Origin: Erythrobacter sp.
GTDB taxonomy: Bacteria; Pseudomonadota; Alphaproteobacteria; Sphingomonadales; Sphingomonadaceae
Assembly (NCBI GenBank): GCA_009993635.1
Contig: JAACTC010000006.1
Span: 310,001-374,000, forward strand
DNA: 64,000 nucleotides
Reading direction: 5' to 3'
Both the position numbers and the translations under genes were made by a program. The notes beneath the pieces were generated by a model, which was given only the letters and a program-made list of their open reading frames with translations, searched no databases and was not told where the DNA came from. This document shows positions 45,480 to 53,960 of this stretch, piece by piece (positions within the stretch are counted from its first letter, which is position 1; each line of letters starts with the position of its first letter).

Positions 45480-47243
45480 TCAGTCTGCGGTTTCCAGCCC
45501 CCGCAGAACCGCATCGAGAGAGCGCAGGGCCTCGGCACGCGCGCGCCTTGGCAGGTCGCGGTCGCGCGCAATCTCGCGGCGTGCCTCTTCAATCGCGTGC
45601 CGCGCGCTCGCCAGTCCGGCCTCGGTGCAGAACACCGGCGCCGCCTCGCCGTCGGAGCCGAGCCATTCCTTCACCAGGTCGCCAGACCCGTCGCAATCGA
45701 CGCGCAGCCTGCGCACATCCTCGTTCGCCCGCAGGATTGCGACCCGCATTTCCTCCTCGATCTTGCCACGTTCGGCCAGAACGCGGCGCATGTCCTCGGC
45801 CTCCACACGCTGCTGCTCGGCCTCGTTCATCAATTTCTCGCGCTGCTTTTCGGCCTTTGCCACGCGCGCTCGAACTTCGGGCAGCGCGCCACGCATACGG
45901 TCCGCCTCGGTTGAAGTTTCGGTCAATCTCTCGATCTGCCGTTCGATTTCCGCGCGCTCTTCCGCCGTCGCCTCGCGACCGTTCACGGTATAGCTCGTCC
46001 GCTCGGTGGCCTTGCCGGAGTCATCCTTCACGACCTCGCGTTCGATCCGGATCACGCGATCTTCACCATCCTTGCCAGTGCTGATGACGGAGATCTGCGG
46101 CGAGTCCGGCGCCTCGGGTGCAAGCGGTGCGGACGGCGCTTCGGGGGCGTCGGGCGCAGAGGGCGCAGCGGGCGCCTGGGGTGCGGCTGGCGCGGTCGGC
46201 GCATCGGCCGCGATCAGCGTCTCTGCGTAGGTGATCGAAGCGGTCAGCGGCAGCGCCACGAGCGCACCCAGCATCAGCGCACGCGCGGCCATGCGGCGGC
46301 GGGGGGAAATGTCGGACATGGTCAGGCTCCTCAGACGATGGATGATCGATTTGTCTCCCAGCACCGGGCACGCCATCGGGGCGGCGAGCGCCAGGCTGGC
46401 ACGCCTGTCGCTGCGGGTGGCAAAGGAGGCGATGGTCGCGGCATAGGTTTCGCGAAGGCGGGCATCGCAGCGGGCCACGACCCGCGCATCGCAGGCGGCC
46501 TCCTGATCGCGCCGCATCGCGCGCCAGCCGACCCAGCACAGCGGATTGAACCAGTGCAGTGCGAACAGCGGCTGGACCAGCGCATTGGCCAGCAGATCGT
46601 GCGCCCGGTGATGCGCCAGTTCGTGCTCCAGCGCGAGATCGCGGCGAGCAGGCTGGGTGTGCGCCATGAAGCCTTCGGGCAAGGCGACCACCTTGTCGAA
46701 TACCCCAAAGGCCACGGGCGAGGCGGTTGCCGGGGACTCGATCAGCCGCACGCGGCCACGGGTGCCGACCTCGATGCTGTCCAAGAGCAATTCGCGGCGC
46801 ATCGCGAAATAGAGCGAATAGCGGCGCGCAAGGAAGACGAGCGCCCCTACCAGCCACACAGCGAGGGCAAGCGACACCCAGTCGATCGCGGGCTCACTGG
46901 CGACGATCGGCTGCAGCATCATCCCGCCCCCGGAGGTGTCCGCCAGCGAGAAATCGCCGATCGGCAGGGGCAGAGGCGTGGTGGAGGCAGCGGGCGCCGC
47001 AGCTGCAGAAGTCGCTGCGGCCGCACTCGCTGCACCGGGCACCTGCACCGCCTCGGGCGCAAGCCAGGCGGGCAGCACGATGGGCGGCAGCACCAGCCGC
47101 AGGAAAGGCAGCAACCACAGCGCATAGGCTGCCCGCGCGCCGAACTGGCGAGACACCGGGCGACGCAGGGCGAGCACGGCGACAATCAGCACGCCGGTCC
47201 AGAAAAGCGTTTCGACGGCGAAGCTATGCAGGTCGACGCTCAT
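45480..47243 (-). CDS. BlaR1-like M56 membrane metallopeptidase with coiled-coil C-terminus
   Basis: 587 aa. N-terminal membrane segments, then the gluzincin motif HELAHHRAH near residue 205 and the second-site EAACDARVV, so the protease looks active. BlaR1/MecR1 cleave the BlaI repressor after ligand binding. Unlike these, there is no penicillin-binding sensor domain: after a membrane segment near residue 320 (LMLGALVALPLTASITYA) there is a Pro/Ala-rich linker (APSAPDAPEAPSAPLAPEAP) and a charged coiled coil (residues 430-560). The signal sensed is thus unlikely to be a beta-lactam directly. Its start overlaps the blaI stop (ATGA), so the pair is translationally coupled and under the operator at 47654-47684. 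Confidence 0.88.
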   Translation of the reverse strand: MSVDLHSFAVETLFWTGVLIVAVLALRRPVSRQFGARAAYALWLLPFLRLVLPPIVLPAWLAPEAVQVPGAASAAAATSAAAAPAASTTPLPLPIGDFSLADTSGGGMMLQPIVASEPAIDWVSLALAVWLVGALVFLARRYSLYFAMRRELLLDSIEVGTRGRVRLIESPATASPVAFGVFDKVVALPEGFMAHTQPARRDLALEHELAHHRAHDLLANALVQPLFALHWFNPLCWVGWRAMRRDQEAACDARVVARCDARLRETYAATIASFATRSDRRASLALAAPMACPVLGDKSIIHRLRSLTMSDISPRRRMAARALMLGALVALPLTASITYAETLIAADAPTAPAAPQAPAAPSAPDAPEAPSAPLAPEAPDSPQISVISTGKDGEDRVIRIEREVVKDDSGKATERTSYTVNGREATAEERAEIERQIERLTETSTEADRMRGALPEVRARVAKAEKQREKLMNEAEQQRVEAEDMRRVLAERGKIEEEMRVAILRANEDVRRLRVDCDGSGDLVKEWLGSDGEAAPVFCTEAGLASARHAIEEARREIARDRDLPRRARAEALRSLDAVLRGLETAD

Positions 47244-47629
47244 TTGCGCAGCTCCTTCAGCAGGCGTTCGATCTCGCCGAGATCCTCTTCGGTCAGCGAT
47301 TCGCTTTCCGCGAGATGCGCGAACAGCGACGCTGCCCGGCCACCGAACAGCCGGTCCACCAATCGCTGCGATTCGCCGCCGACATAGTCAGCGCGCTCGA
47401 TCAGCGGGGAATAGAGGAATTTGCGCCCATCGGGCTCGGTCGCCAGCGCACCCTTGCTCACGAGGCGGGCAAGCAGCGTCTTGACCGTCGGCATCGACCA
47501 GCCGCGCGCTTCGCAGATTTCATCGCAGACGTCGGTCGCGCTGAGCGGATGGCGATCCCACAGAACCTCCATCACCGCATGTTCGGCGTCGCTGATGCGC
47601 TCGCCCTTGTCGCTTGCGGATTTGGCCAT
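47240..47629 (-). CDS. blaI: BlaI/MecI/CopY-family repressor
   Basis: 129 aa winged-helix repressor (ISDAEHAVMEVLWDRHPLSA...VCDEICEARGWSMPTVKTLLARLVSKGAL). The region around residue 100 is the dimerisation part normally cut by the partner M56 protease. Starts at 47629 behind AGGGGAGGGA. First gene of a two-gene unit with the M56 protein; the promoter carries two dyad sites of the BlaI type, so autorepression is very likely. Whether the beta-lactamase genes at 52882 and 57697 belong to the regulon is not supported by operators visible there. Confidence 0.93.
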   Translation of the reverse strand: MAKSASDKGERISDAEHAVMEVLWDRHPLSATDVCDEICEARGWSMPTVKTLLARLVSKGALATEPDGRKFLYSPLIERADYVGGESQRLVDRLFGGRAASLFAHLAESESLTEEDLGEIERLLKELRK

Positions 47630-47653
47630 CGAGTCCCTCCCCTACGTTTCGAT

Positions 47654-47684
47654 TACATCCGTAGCCGTATCGACTACGAATGTA
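47654..47684 (-). promoter_or_regulatory. Double BlaI-type operator overlapping the blaI promoter
   Basis: Two dyads TACATCCGTA (47654-47663) and TACGAATGTA (47675-47684), both TAC-N4-GTA, have centres 21 bp apart, two helical turns. Together they form the larger inverted repeat TTACATnnGTAG-N9-CTACnnATGTAA minus end bases. On the minus strand TTTACA can serve as -35 and TACGGA as -10, so a bound repressor would block the promoter. Confidence 0.8.
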
Positions 47685-47747
47685 AACATGATTGTCCGAT
47701 GAACGACCCGCCTGGGTCTGCGTGGCCGGACGGTCCCGGCGGAAAGC

Positions 47748-48632
47748 TCAGCAGACTTCGGCGGTATTCTGAGGGATAGGGCCCGGCGGCACACGCGCGG
47801 GATGGCGGAAGAATGGATCGGCGGCGAGGCGCGTCCGGTCGCCATAGGCCTGCGCCAGCACCGCGTAGAGCGCCGGGTCGTAGGCGGCGAGATCGCTACG
47901 GTCGAGGATGCGCCTGCCGTCGACCACGGTCAGCCGGTTCGATTCGAACCAGAACTGCGTTCCTTCCGCCCAGTATTCGTGGATCGTGGTGGCGGCATAT
48001 TCATTCAGCCACAGGTCGTTCGCCAGCGCATGCGCGTATGCGGCTTCGACCTCGGCATAGAGCGCCGGGTCGACCGCCTCTATCGCGAACAGGATATTGT
48101 GCGCGAATTCGTGGACCAGAATGGTCTCGCCGTAGTAGCGGCTGCTGGGCAGGCCCAGCACATCCTCTTCGGAGCCGACCGTGCGTGGCCCGCCGATCCC
48201 GCGCGCCCGCGCATCCCAGTATGCCCGGTCGGTGAGCCGCCCGATCCGTTCCTCGTAATGTTTCTTCTCGCACCGCGTCAGGCGCGGATCATCGGGCGCG
48301 GGCTTGGTCCAGTGCGCATTCTCGGGCAGGTCGAGCAGCGCCTCGGTCTCCGCGATGATGGCGACACGGTAGCCATTGCGCTGCAGCCACGCGGCAAGGT
48401 CGGGGCGGTACGCCAGCATATCCTCGATCATCGCCTCGGCAGCAACCAGAGCGTCTTGAGAGGTGCGACCGGAGGCGACCACAGGAATGCCGTCCGCATC
48501 GCGGTACTGCGTGTAGAAGGCGGGAATGCCCAGCGCGGGTGGCGGCACCGCAGGGCCGCTGGCGCATGCGGCGAGCGCAGCGGAGCCGGCCAAAATCGCC
48601 TTGCATTTCAATAGTGAGCTCACCCTACCCAC
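47748..48632 (-). CDS. Predicted lipoprotein with HEFAH zinc-metallopeptidase motif
   Basis: Up to 294 aa; I do not recognise a named family. A TTG at 48611 would give MKCKAILAGSAALAAC, a textbook lipoprotein signal; GTG at 48632 or 48623 are alternatives. The mid-protein ILVHEFAHNILF has HExxH, with EYAATTIHEYWAEGTQFWFE downstream supplying further candidate ligands (H and E), as in gluzincin-like enzymes. EKKHYEERIG and a tryptophan-rich C-terminal half are other visible features. The upstream membrane-protein gene overlaps its start by 8 bases, so the two are probably expressed together. Function unknown. Confidence 0.75.
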   Translation of the reverse strand: MGRVSSLLKCKAILAGSAALAACASGPAVPPPALGIPAFYTQYRDADGIPVVASGRTSQDALVAAEAMIEDMLAYRPDLAAWLQRNGYRVAIIAETEALLDLPENAHWTKPAPDDPRLTRCEKKHYEERIGRLTDRAYWDARARGIGGPRTVGSEEDVLGLPSSRYYGETILVHEFAHNILFAIEAVDPALYAEVEAAYAHALANDLWLNEYAATTIHEYWAEGTQFWFESNRLTVVDGRRILDRSDLAAYDPALYAVLAQAYGDRTRLAADPFFRHPARVPPGPIPQNTAEVC

Positions 48633-49356
48633 CAGATGGCATCATCGCGGATCTGGCGCTCTCCACAAGATACAGCGCCACGACAGCTGCTGGCGTACCT
48701 ATAAAGCTCGAGCCAGCCGCGCCGAGAATACCGAATACCACAACCGGGAGCGCAAGAAGGCCCAGGATGATCGTCGGCAACCAGCGACGAACGCTTCCCT
48801 TTCCATCGCCGAGAGTGAACAGCGCGACCGGAAGGGGGCGGAAAAAGGCCGTGAGCAGAGCTCCGAACACAAGGCAGGTCAGGGTGAGAGCCCCGTAAAA
48901 ATACGTCAATCCGAAGGCAGGTATGGCAATGGTGTCTGCGCAATAGGGGAAGGCGCCGCGCCGCAGGTCGAGCGAGAGGCTATACAGTTGGGAGAAAAAA
49001 CTAAGGCCGATAACGCAGAGACCCAAGATGAAAAAAATCCACCTTTTGGCCGGGCTTAGCAGGCGCCACGACTGTGTGGTCCCGAAAGCAAGATAGAGCC
49101 CCCAGACGGTTGCTGCGAAGAGCATGATGCTGAGGCCCGACTGCATCAACGGATGACGAAGCGTCTCCAGCCCCGCCATCCGATCGTACCAGCCTTCGAC
49201 CACGCCGTTCGCATCGCAGGCATCACGCCTTAAACGCAATGCCAGCTCGGCATTGGTGTAGACCGGAAAGACCAATCCCGATGCGAAAACGAGACCGCCG
49301 AAGGCGGCCACACATGCGAGCACCGTGTTTCTGGAAGGAAACACCGCGCTCCGCAC
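48625..49356 (-). CDS. Uncharacterised membrane protein
   Basis: About 243 aa, GTG start at 49356, five predicted membrane segments (VLACVAAFGGLVFASGLVF, LSIMLFAATVWGLYLAF, WIFFILGLCVIGLSFF, GLTYFYGALTLTCLVFGAL, TIILGLLALPVVVFGIL) and a periplasmic loop with two cysteines. No family recognised. It begins 4 bases after the sdhA stop, exactly where sdhB is expected in the standard order, and overlaps the HEFAH lipoprotein gene at its 3' end. Part of the sdh transcript by position; a role with succinate dehydrogenase is only a guess. Confidence 0.7.
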   Translation of the reverse strand: MRSAVFPSRNTVLACVAAFGGLVFASGLVFPVYTNAELALRLRRDACDANGVVEGWYDRMAGLETLRHPLMQSGLSIMLFAATVWGLYLAFGTTQSWRLLSPAKRWIFFILGLCVIGLSFFSQLYSLSLDLRRGAFPYCADTIAIPAFGLTYFYGALTLTCLVFGALLTAFFRPLPVALFTLGDGKGSVRRWLPTIILGLLALPVVVFGILGAAGSSFIGTPAAVVALYLVESARSAMMPSGG

Positions 49357-49360
49357 GATA

Positions 49361-51217
49361 CTAGTAAACCCGCTTCTTCGGCTTGATGTACTCGATATCG
49401 TCGGTCAGCGTGTATTCGTGGACCGGGCGATAGTCGATCTTCATCTCGCCCTTGCCCGAACCACCGCCGCCGCCGCCCCAGCCGTCGAACCACGTCACCG
49501 TGTGCTTCATCCACTCGGCGTCGTTGCGGTCGGGGAAATCTTCGTGCGCGTGGGCGCCGCGGCTTTCCTTGCGGTTGTCCGCGCTCGCCATGGTGACGCT
49601 GGCCTGCGCCATCAGGTTGTCGAGCTCCAGCGTCTCGACAAGATCGCTGTTCCAGATCAGCGAGCGGTCGGACACGTGAATGTCGGCCATGCTCGCATTG
49701 ACTTCCGCCAGGTGCTTCTTGCCCGCTGCCAGCGTTTCGGTGTCGCGGAACACGGCGGCGTGCTTCTGCATGGTCTTCTGCATGTCCGCGCGAATCTGCG
49801 CGGTCGGCAGGCTGCCCTTGGCATGGCGGAAATGATCGAGCCGGGTCAGCGCCAGGTCCGCGCTGTCGGCGGGGAGCGCATCGTGATTGGCGCCCGGCTT
49901 CATCGTTTCGGCCAGCCGATGGCCGATCGCGCGGCCGAACACCACGAGGTCGATCAGCGAGTTCGAGCCGAGACGGTTCGCACCGTGGACCGAGACGCAG
50001 CCCGCTTCGCCTGCGGCATAGAGCCCCGGCACCACGTGATCGGGATTGCCGTCCGGCCCGATGGTCACGACTTCGCCGTGATAGTTGGTGGGGATACCGC
50101 CCATATTGTAGTGGACGGTCGGCGTCACGGGCAGCGGTTCGCGCGTCAGGTCGACGCCGGCGAAGATCTTGCCGCTTTCGGTGATGCCCGGCAGGCGCTC
50201 TGCCAGCACCTTGGGATCGATATGGTCGAGGTGCAGGTAGATGTGGTCGCCATCCTTGCCCACGCCGCGGCCTTCCCGCATTTCGAGCGCCATGGAGCGC
50301 GAAACGACGTCGCGGCTGGCCAGGTCCTTTGCCGAGGGGGCGTAGCGTTCCATGAACCGCTCGCCCTCGGAATTGGTCAGGTAGCCACCCTCACCGCGCG
50401 CGCCCTCCGTGATGAGCACGCCCGCGCCGTAAATGCCGGTCGGGTGGAACTGAACGAATTCCATGTCCTGCAGCGGCAGGCCTGCGCGCAGCACCATGCC
50501 ACCACCGTCGCCGGTGCAGGTATGGGCGCTGGTCGCGGTGTAGTAGCAGCGGCCATAGCCGCCGGTGGCGAGCACCACGGCGTGCGCCTTGAAGCGGTGA
50601 ATCGTGCCGTCATCCAGGCACATGGCGATCACGCCGACGCAGCGGCGGTTGGCACCCTCGCCCGCCATGATCAGGTCGATCGCGAAATATTCGATGAAAA
50701 AGTCTGCGTCGTACTTCAGGCTCTGCTGGTAGAGCGCGTGGAGCATCGCGTGCCCCGTACGGTCGGCCGCGGCGCAGGTGCGCTGCACCGGCGGGCCTTC
50801 GCCCATGTTCTGCATGTGGCCGCCGAAGGGGCGCTGGTAGATCGTGCCGTCCTGGTTGCGGCTGAACGGCACGCCCGCGTGCTCCAGCTCGTACACCGCC
50901 TGCGGGGCTTCACGCGCAAGATATTCGATCGCGTCCTGGTCGCCCAGCCAGTCCGACCCCTTCACGGTGTCGTACATGTGCCAGGTCCAGTGGTCAGGCG
51001 TGTTGTTGCCCAGCGACGCGGCGATCCCGCCCTGCGCGGCCACGGTGTGGCTGCGCGTGGGGAAAACCTTGGAGATGTTCGCAGTCTTGAAGCCGGCCTC
51101 TGCCGCGCCCATCGTCGCGCGCAGACCCGAACCGCCTGCGCCTACGACGACCACGTCGAAGGTGTGGTCGATGATCGGATAGGCGCGTCCGTTGATTTCG
51201 AAAGTCTCGGTCGCCAT
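49361..51217 (-). CDS. sdhA: Succinate dehydrogenase flavoprotein subunit
   Basis: 618 aa FAD subunit of complex II, oxidising succinate to fumarate in the TCA cycle. FAD-binding [20 protein letters not shown] at residues 21-40; the histidine for covalent flavin is in [11 protein letters not shown], followed by the active-site region [18 protein letters not shown] and [11 protein letters not shown]. Start at 51217 overlaps the sdhD stop (TGATG). The C-terminus ([22 protein letters not shown]) is complete. Confidence 0.98.
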   Translation of the reverse strand: MATETFEINGRAYPIIDHTFDVVVVGAGGSGLRATMGAAEAGFKTANISKVFPTRSHTVAAQGGIAASLGNNTPDHWTWHMYDTVKGSDWLGDQDAIEYLAREAPQAVYELEHAGVPFSRNQDGTIYQRPFGGHMQNMGEGPPVQRTCAAADRTGHAMLHALYQQSLKYDADFFIEYFAIDLIMAGEGANRRCVGVIAMCLDDGTIHRFKAHAVVLATGGYGRCYYTATSAHTCTGDGGGMVLRAGLPLQDMEFVQFHPTGIYGAGVLITEGARGEGGYLTNSEGERFMERYAPSAKDLASRDVVSRSMALEMREGRGVGKDGDHIYLHLDHIDPKVLAERLPGITESGKIFAGVDLTREPLPVTPTVHYNMGGIPTNYHGEVVTIGPDGNPDHVVPGLYAAGEAGCVSVHGANRLGSNSLIDLVVFGRAIGHRLAETMKPGANHDALPADSADLALTRLDHFRHAKGSLPTAQIRADMQKTMQKHAAVFRDTETLAAGKKHLAEVNASMADIHVSDRSLIWNSDLVETLELDNLMAQASVTMASADNRKESRGAHAHEDFPDRNDAEWMKHTVTWFDGWGGGGGGSGKGEMKIDYRPVHEYTLTDDIEYIKPKKRVY

Positions 51218-51603
51218 CAGGCGGCTCCTGCAAATGCGATGCTGGCGATGCAGAACACGGCGAACACGCCGCCTGCGATCACCGCGAGATTGAGAAGGGC
51301 GATCAGCGCGAAGCGGCTGCCGCCCTGATGGATGTAATCCTCGATCAGGACCTGCAGGCCGAGGCGTGCGTGCCAGAACGTGCTGACGATCAGCAGGATC
51401 ATCGCCGCCGCGCTGATCGGATTGGCGAGCCACTTGGTGACCGTGCCGTAATCATAGGCGGGCAGCATCAGGAAGCTGACCAGCAGCCACAGCACCAGCA
51501 CCAGGTTGCCGATCGCGGTGAACCGCTGGAGCAACCAGTGATGCGCGCCCTCGTGGGCCGAGCCGAGGCCGCGCACGCGGCCGATGGAGGTTCCGTTACC
51601 CAT
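51217..51603 (-). CDS. sdhD: Succinate dehydrogenase membrane anchor subunit SdhD
   Basis: 128 aa, three membrane segments ([58 protein letters not shown]). The histidine in [15 protein letters not shown] is at the haem/quinone position of this family. It follows sdhC by 11 bases and overlaps sdhA. Confidence 0.95.
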   Translation of the reverse strand: MGNGTSIGRVRGLGSAHEGAHHWLLQRFTAIGNLVLVLWLLVSFLMLPAYDYGTVTKWLANPISAAAMILLIVSTFWHARLGLQVLIEDYIHQGGSRFALIALLNLAVIAGGVFAVFCIASIAFAGAA

Positions 51604-51614
51604 GGTAAAAGGCC

Positions 51615-51995
51615 TTACTTGAGGAGGATGATCGCCCAGAAGGCGATGGTCAGAACGATACCGAGGATCGGCGCAAGCGTCGCCCAGAGCCGGTTGATGG
51701 TCAGTTCGTAGCCCGCGCCGATATCCAGCACGAAGTGACGCAGCCCGCTCATCAGGTGGCTGAAGAAGGCCCAGGTCAGGCCAACCAGCACAACATAGCC
51801 GGGGATCGAAGTCATCACGGCAGAGAAGGTCGCGTAAGCCTCCGGCCCGCTTGCCATCGCGCCCAGCCACCATAGCAGCACCCCTAGGCCGACCAGCGCC
51901 AAACCGTCGCCGGTGACGCGGTGCAGGATCGAGGTCAACATGTGCGGACCCCATTTCCAGATCTGAAGATGGGGGGAGAGCGGTCTGTTCGACAT
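51615..51995 (-). CDS. sdhC: Succinate dehydrogenase cytochrome b556 subunit SdhC
   Basis: 126 aa from the ATG at 51995, start chosen because NRPLSPHLQIWKWGPHM is the conserved N-terminus; a GTG at 52046 is in frame. Signature LTSILHRVTGDGLALVG and the haem histidine region FSHLMSGLRHFVLDIG are present, with three membrane segments. First gene of sdhC-sdhD-sdhA and divergent from the SDR gene. ATGGGCCTAAC occurs twice, 40 bases apart (52106 and 52146), in the divergent region. Confidence 0.94.
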   Translation of the reverse strand: MSNRPLSPHLQIWKWGPHMLTSILHRVTGDGLALVGLGVLLWWLGAMASGPEAYATFSAVMTSIPGYVVLVGLTWAFFSHLMSGLRHFVLDIGAGYELTINRLWATLAPILGIVLTIAFWAIILLK

Positions 51996-52166
51996 GAGGT
52001 CTAGCGGGTCCAATCTGGCCGAATGCGGTGTGTGCTGCGCCTCCACTTAGCGAAAGCACGGGGAGGTTCAAGCGAGTCCAAGGCAATGGTGCAAAAGCAC
52101 AGGCGATGGGCCTAACGCAAGCGCGGGGCTTGGTAGCGCGTACCAATGGGCCTAACAGATGGCCGC

Positions 52167-52892
52167 ATGGCAGGTATTCTCGTCACGGGATCGAGCCGCG
52201 GCATCGGCGCGGCCGTTCGCGAACAGCTGGAAGCGCGCTGCGTGCGCGTGTTCGGCCACTCGACACGCGGGCTGGAAGAAGGCGAGATTGCCGCCGATTT
52301 CACCGAACCTTCGGCGCCCGCCATGCTGTGGGAGGAGGCGCTGCGGCAGGCCGATGGAGAGATCGACGTGCTGGTGAACAATGCTGGGCTCTTCGAAGGC
52401 ATTCCGCTCGACACGTCGGACATCGAATGGCTCGACGCGTGGGAGGAAACCCTGCGCATCAACCTGACCGCCGCCGCACAGCTCAGTCGCTTCGCGGTGC
52501 GCCACTGGCAGGAACGCGGCGAGAGGTCCGGCTTCAAGGGTGGCCGCATCGTCCACGTCGCCAGCCGCGCGGGACATCGCGGCGATTCGCCCGCCCACTG
52601 GCACTACGCCGCCGCAAAGGGCGGAATGCTGGCGCTGCACAAGACCATCGCGCGCGCCTATGCCGGCGAGGGGATCTACAGCTTCGCGATCACGCCAGGC
52701 TTTACCGATACCGCGATGGCGGGCGACTATCTGGAAAGCCGCGGCGGGCCCGGCCTGCTCGCCAATATTCCGCTGGGCCGCGTGGCCGAACCCGAGGAGA
52801 TCGCCGATATCGCCACCTGGTGCGCGCTCGACGCGCCGCCATCGATGACCGGCGCGACCATCGACGCCAATGGAGCCAGCTATGTCCGGTAA
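52167..52892 (+). CDS. SDR-family oxidoreductase
   Basis: 241 aa Rossmann oxidoreductase. GSSRGIGAAVREQL is the cofactor loop, VNNAGLFEG and the catalytic YAAAKGG with upstream VASRAGHRG give the usual Ser/Tyr/Lys set, although the serine lies in HVASRAG. Start at 52167 (MAGILVTGSSRGIG) fits the family; ATG at 52146 adds seven residues and neither has a ribosome site. Its 3' end overlaps the beta-lactamase gene by 11 bases, so the two are co-transcribed. Substrate unknown. Confidence 0.9.
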   Translation: MAGILVTGSSRGIGAAVREQLEARCVRVFGHSTRGLEEGEIAADFTEPSAPAMLWEEALRQADGEIDVLVNNAGLFEGIPLDTSDIEWLDAWEETLRINLTAAAQLSRFAVRHWQERGERSGFKGGRIVHVASRAGHRGDSPAHWHYAAAKGGMLALHKTIARAYAGEGIYSFAITPGFTDTAMAGDYLESRGGPGLLANIPLGRVAEPEEIADIATWCALDAPPSMTGATIDANGASYVR

Positions 52893-53832
52893 ATTCGCCG
52901 TCCTCGTGGCGCTTGCCATGGTCGCCACAGGCTGCACCCCTGCCTCCGACACGCCTGTCGCACCACCCGTTGTGCCAAGTGCCAGCGTCGTCACATCGAT
53001 CGACCTCGGGACGAGCTTCCCTCAGCAGGCCTTCGTGGACCAGTGCGAGGACTGGGACGAATGGGACAAACCCGCCCCGCCCTTCGAACTGCTTGGCGAC
53101 ACCTGGTACGTCGGCACCTGCGGAATTTCCGCGATCCTGATCATCGGTGACAAAGAACACATCCTGATCGACAGCGGCGTAAAAGCCGCCGTTCCGCTGA
53201 TCCTCCAGAATATTCGCGCGCTCGGAATCGACCCGCGCGATATCGGCACCCTGCTGATCAGCCACGAACATTTCGACCATGTCGGCGGGCATGCCGCGAT
53301 GGTGCAGGCGACGGGCGCACGGGTCATCGCGTCTGCCGAAGCTGCAAAAGTACTGGCCAGCGGGACGGTTTCGCCCGACGATCCGCAGGCCGCAATCCAT
53401 CCCGCGATGCGGCCGGTCAAGGTCGACCGGATCGTGGCCGATGGCGAGGTACTGCGGATCGACGACAAGGAAATCACCGCGCACCTGACCCCCGGCCACA
53501 CGCCCGGCGCCATGAGCTGGACCTGGCCCGCCTGCAGCCTCCCCTGGCAACCGCCGGTGTGCCGCAGGGTCGCCTATGTCGATAGCCTGTCGCCCGTTTC
53601 CGGCGACGATTACCGTTTCTCCGATCACCCGGCGCTGGTCGCTGCATTCCGCACCAGCATCGCCAAGGTGGCAAAGCTGCCATGCGATATCCTGGCCACC
53701 CCGCATCCCTCGGCAAGCCAGATGCTCGATCGGATGCGGGCGGGCACGCTACTTGGCGGCACGACCTGCGCCGATTACGCGCGCAGCATCGGGCAGCGGC
53801 TCGACGCGCGACTGAAAGACGAGGGCGCATGA
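52882..53832 (+). CDS. Subclass B3 metallo-beta-lactamase, predicted lipoprotein
   Basis: 316 aa MBL-fold protein. N-terminal signal with ATGC lipobox. The B3-type FELLGDTWYVGTCGISAILI region precedes the zinc motif HEHFDH (residues 129-134), followed by TPGHTPGAMSW (histidine about 206) and ATPHPSAS (histidine about 275), so all B3 zinc ligands seem present. The B3 marker segments YADSLSPVSG-like VDSLSPVSGDDYRFSDHPA and PCDILATPHPS are close to environmental B3 enzymes of sphingomonads. GGAG lies 8 bases before the ATG at 52882, inside the SDR gene. Likely hydrolyses penicillins, cephalosporins or carbapenems in the periplasm; spectrum cannot be predicted. Confidence 0.9.
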   Translation: MSGKFAVLVALAMVATGCTPASDTPVAPPVVPSASVVTSIDLGTSFPQQAFVDQCEDWDEWDKPAPPFELLGDTWYVGTCGISAILIIGDKEHILIDSGVKAAVPLILQNIRALGIDPRDIGTLLISHEHFDHVGGHAAMVQATGARVIASAEAAKVLASGTVSPDDPQAAIHPAMRPVKVDRIVADGEVLRIDDKEITAHLTPGHTPGAMSWTWPACSLPWQPPVCRRVAYVDSLSPVSGDDYRFSDHPALVAAFRTSIAKVAKLPCDILATPHPSASQMLDRMRAGTLLGGTTCADYARSIGQRLDARLKDEGA

Positions 53833-53960
53833 CGGGCGCGATCCCAAATACCGTCGGATCGGTCTGCGGCCGCCGGAGCGCGCTGTTGGATCCCAAAACG
53901 CTGGAGCCGATTGCGGCTCCCGCGCGCGCACCTAAGGAAGAGATCCCCCATGTCGGCTGA
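53829..53960 (+). CDS. Possible small coupled ORF between beta-lactamase and prmA
   Basis: 43 codons starting with ATGA at the beta-lactamase stop and ending 11 bases inside prmA. The product (MTGAIPNTVGSVCGRRSALL...) has no signal or membrane segment and no family I recognise. The coupling at both ends favours translation; amino-acid composition gives no further help. It could equally be a chance frame in the leader. Confidence 0.3.
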   Translation: MTGAIPNTVGSVCGRRSALLDPKTLEPIAAPARAPKEEIPHVG

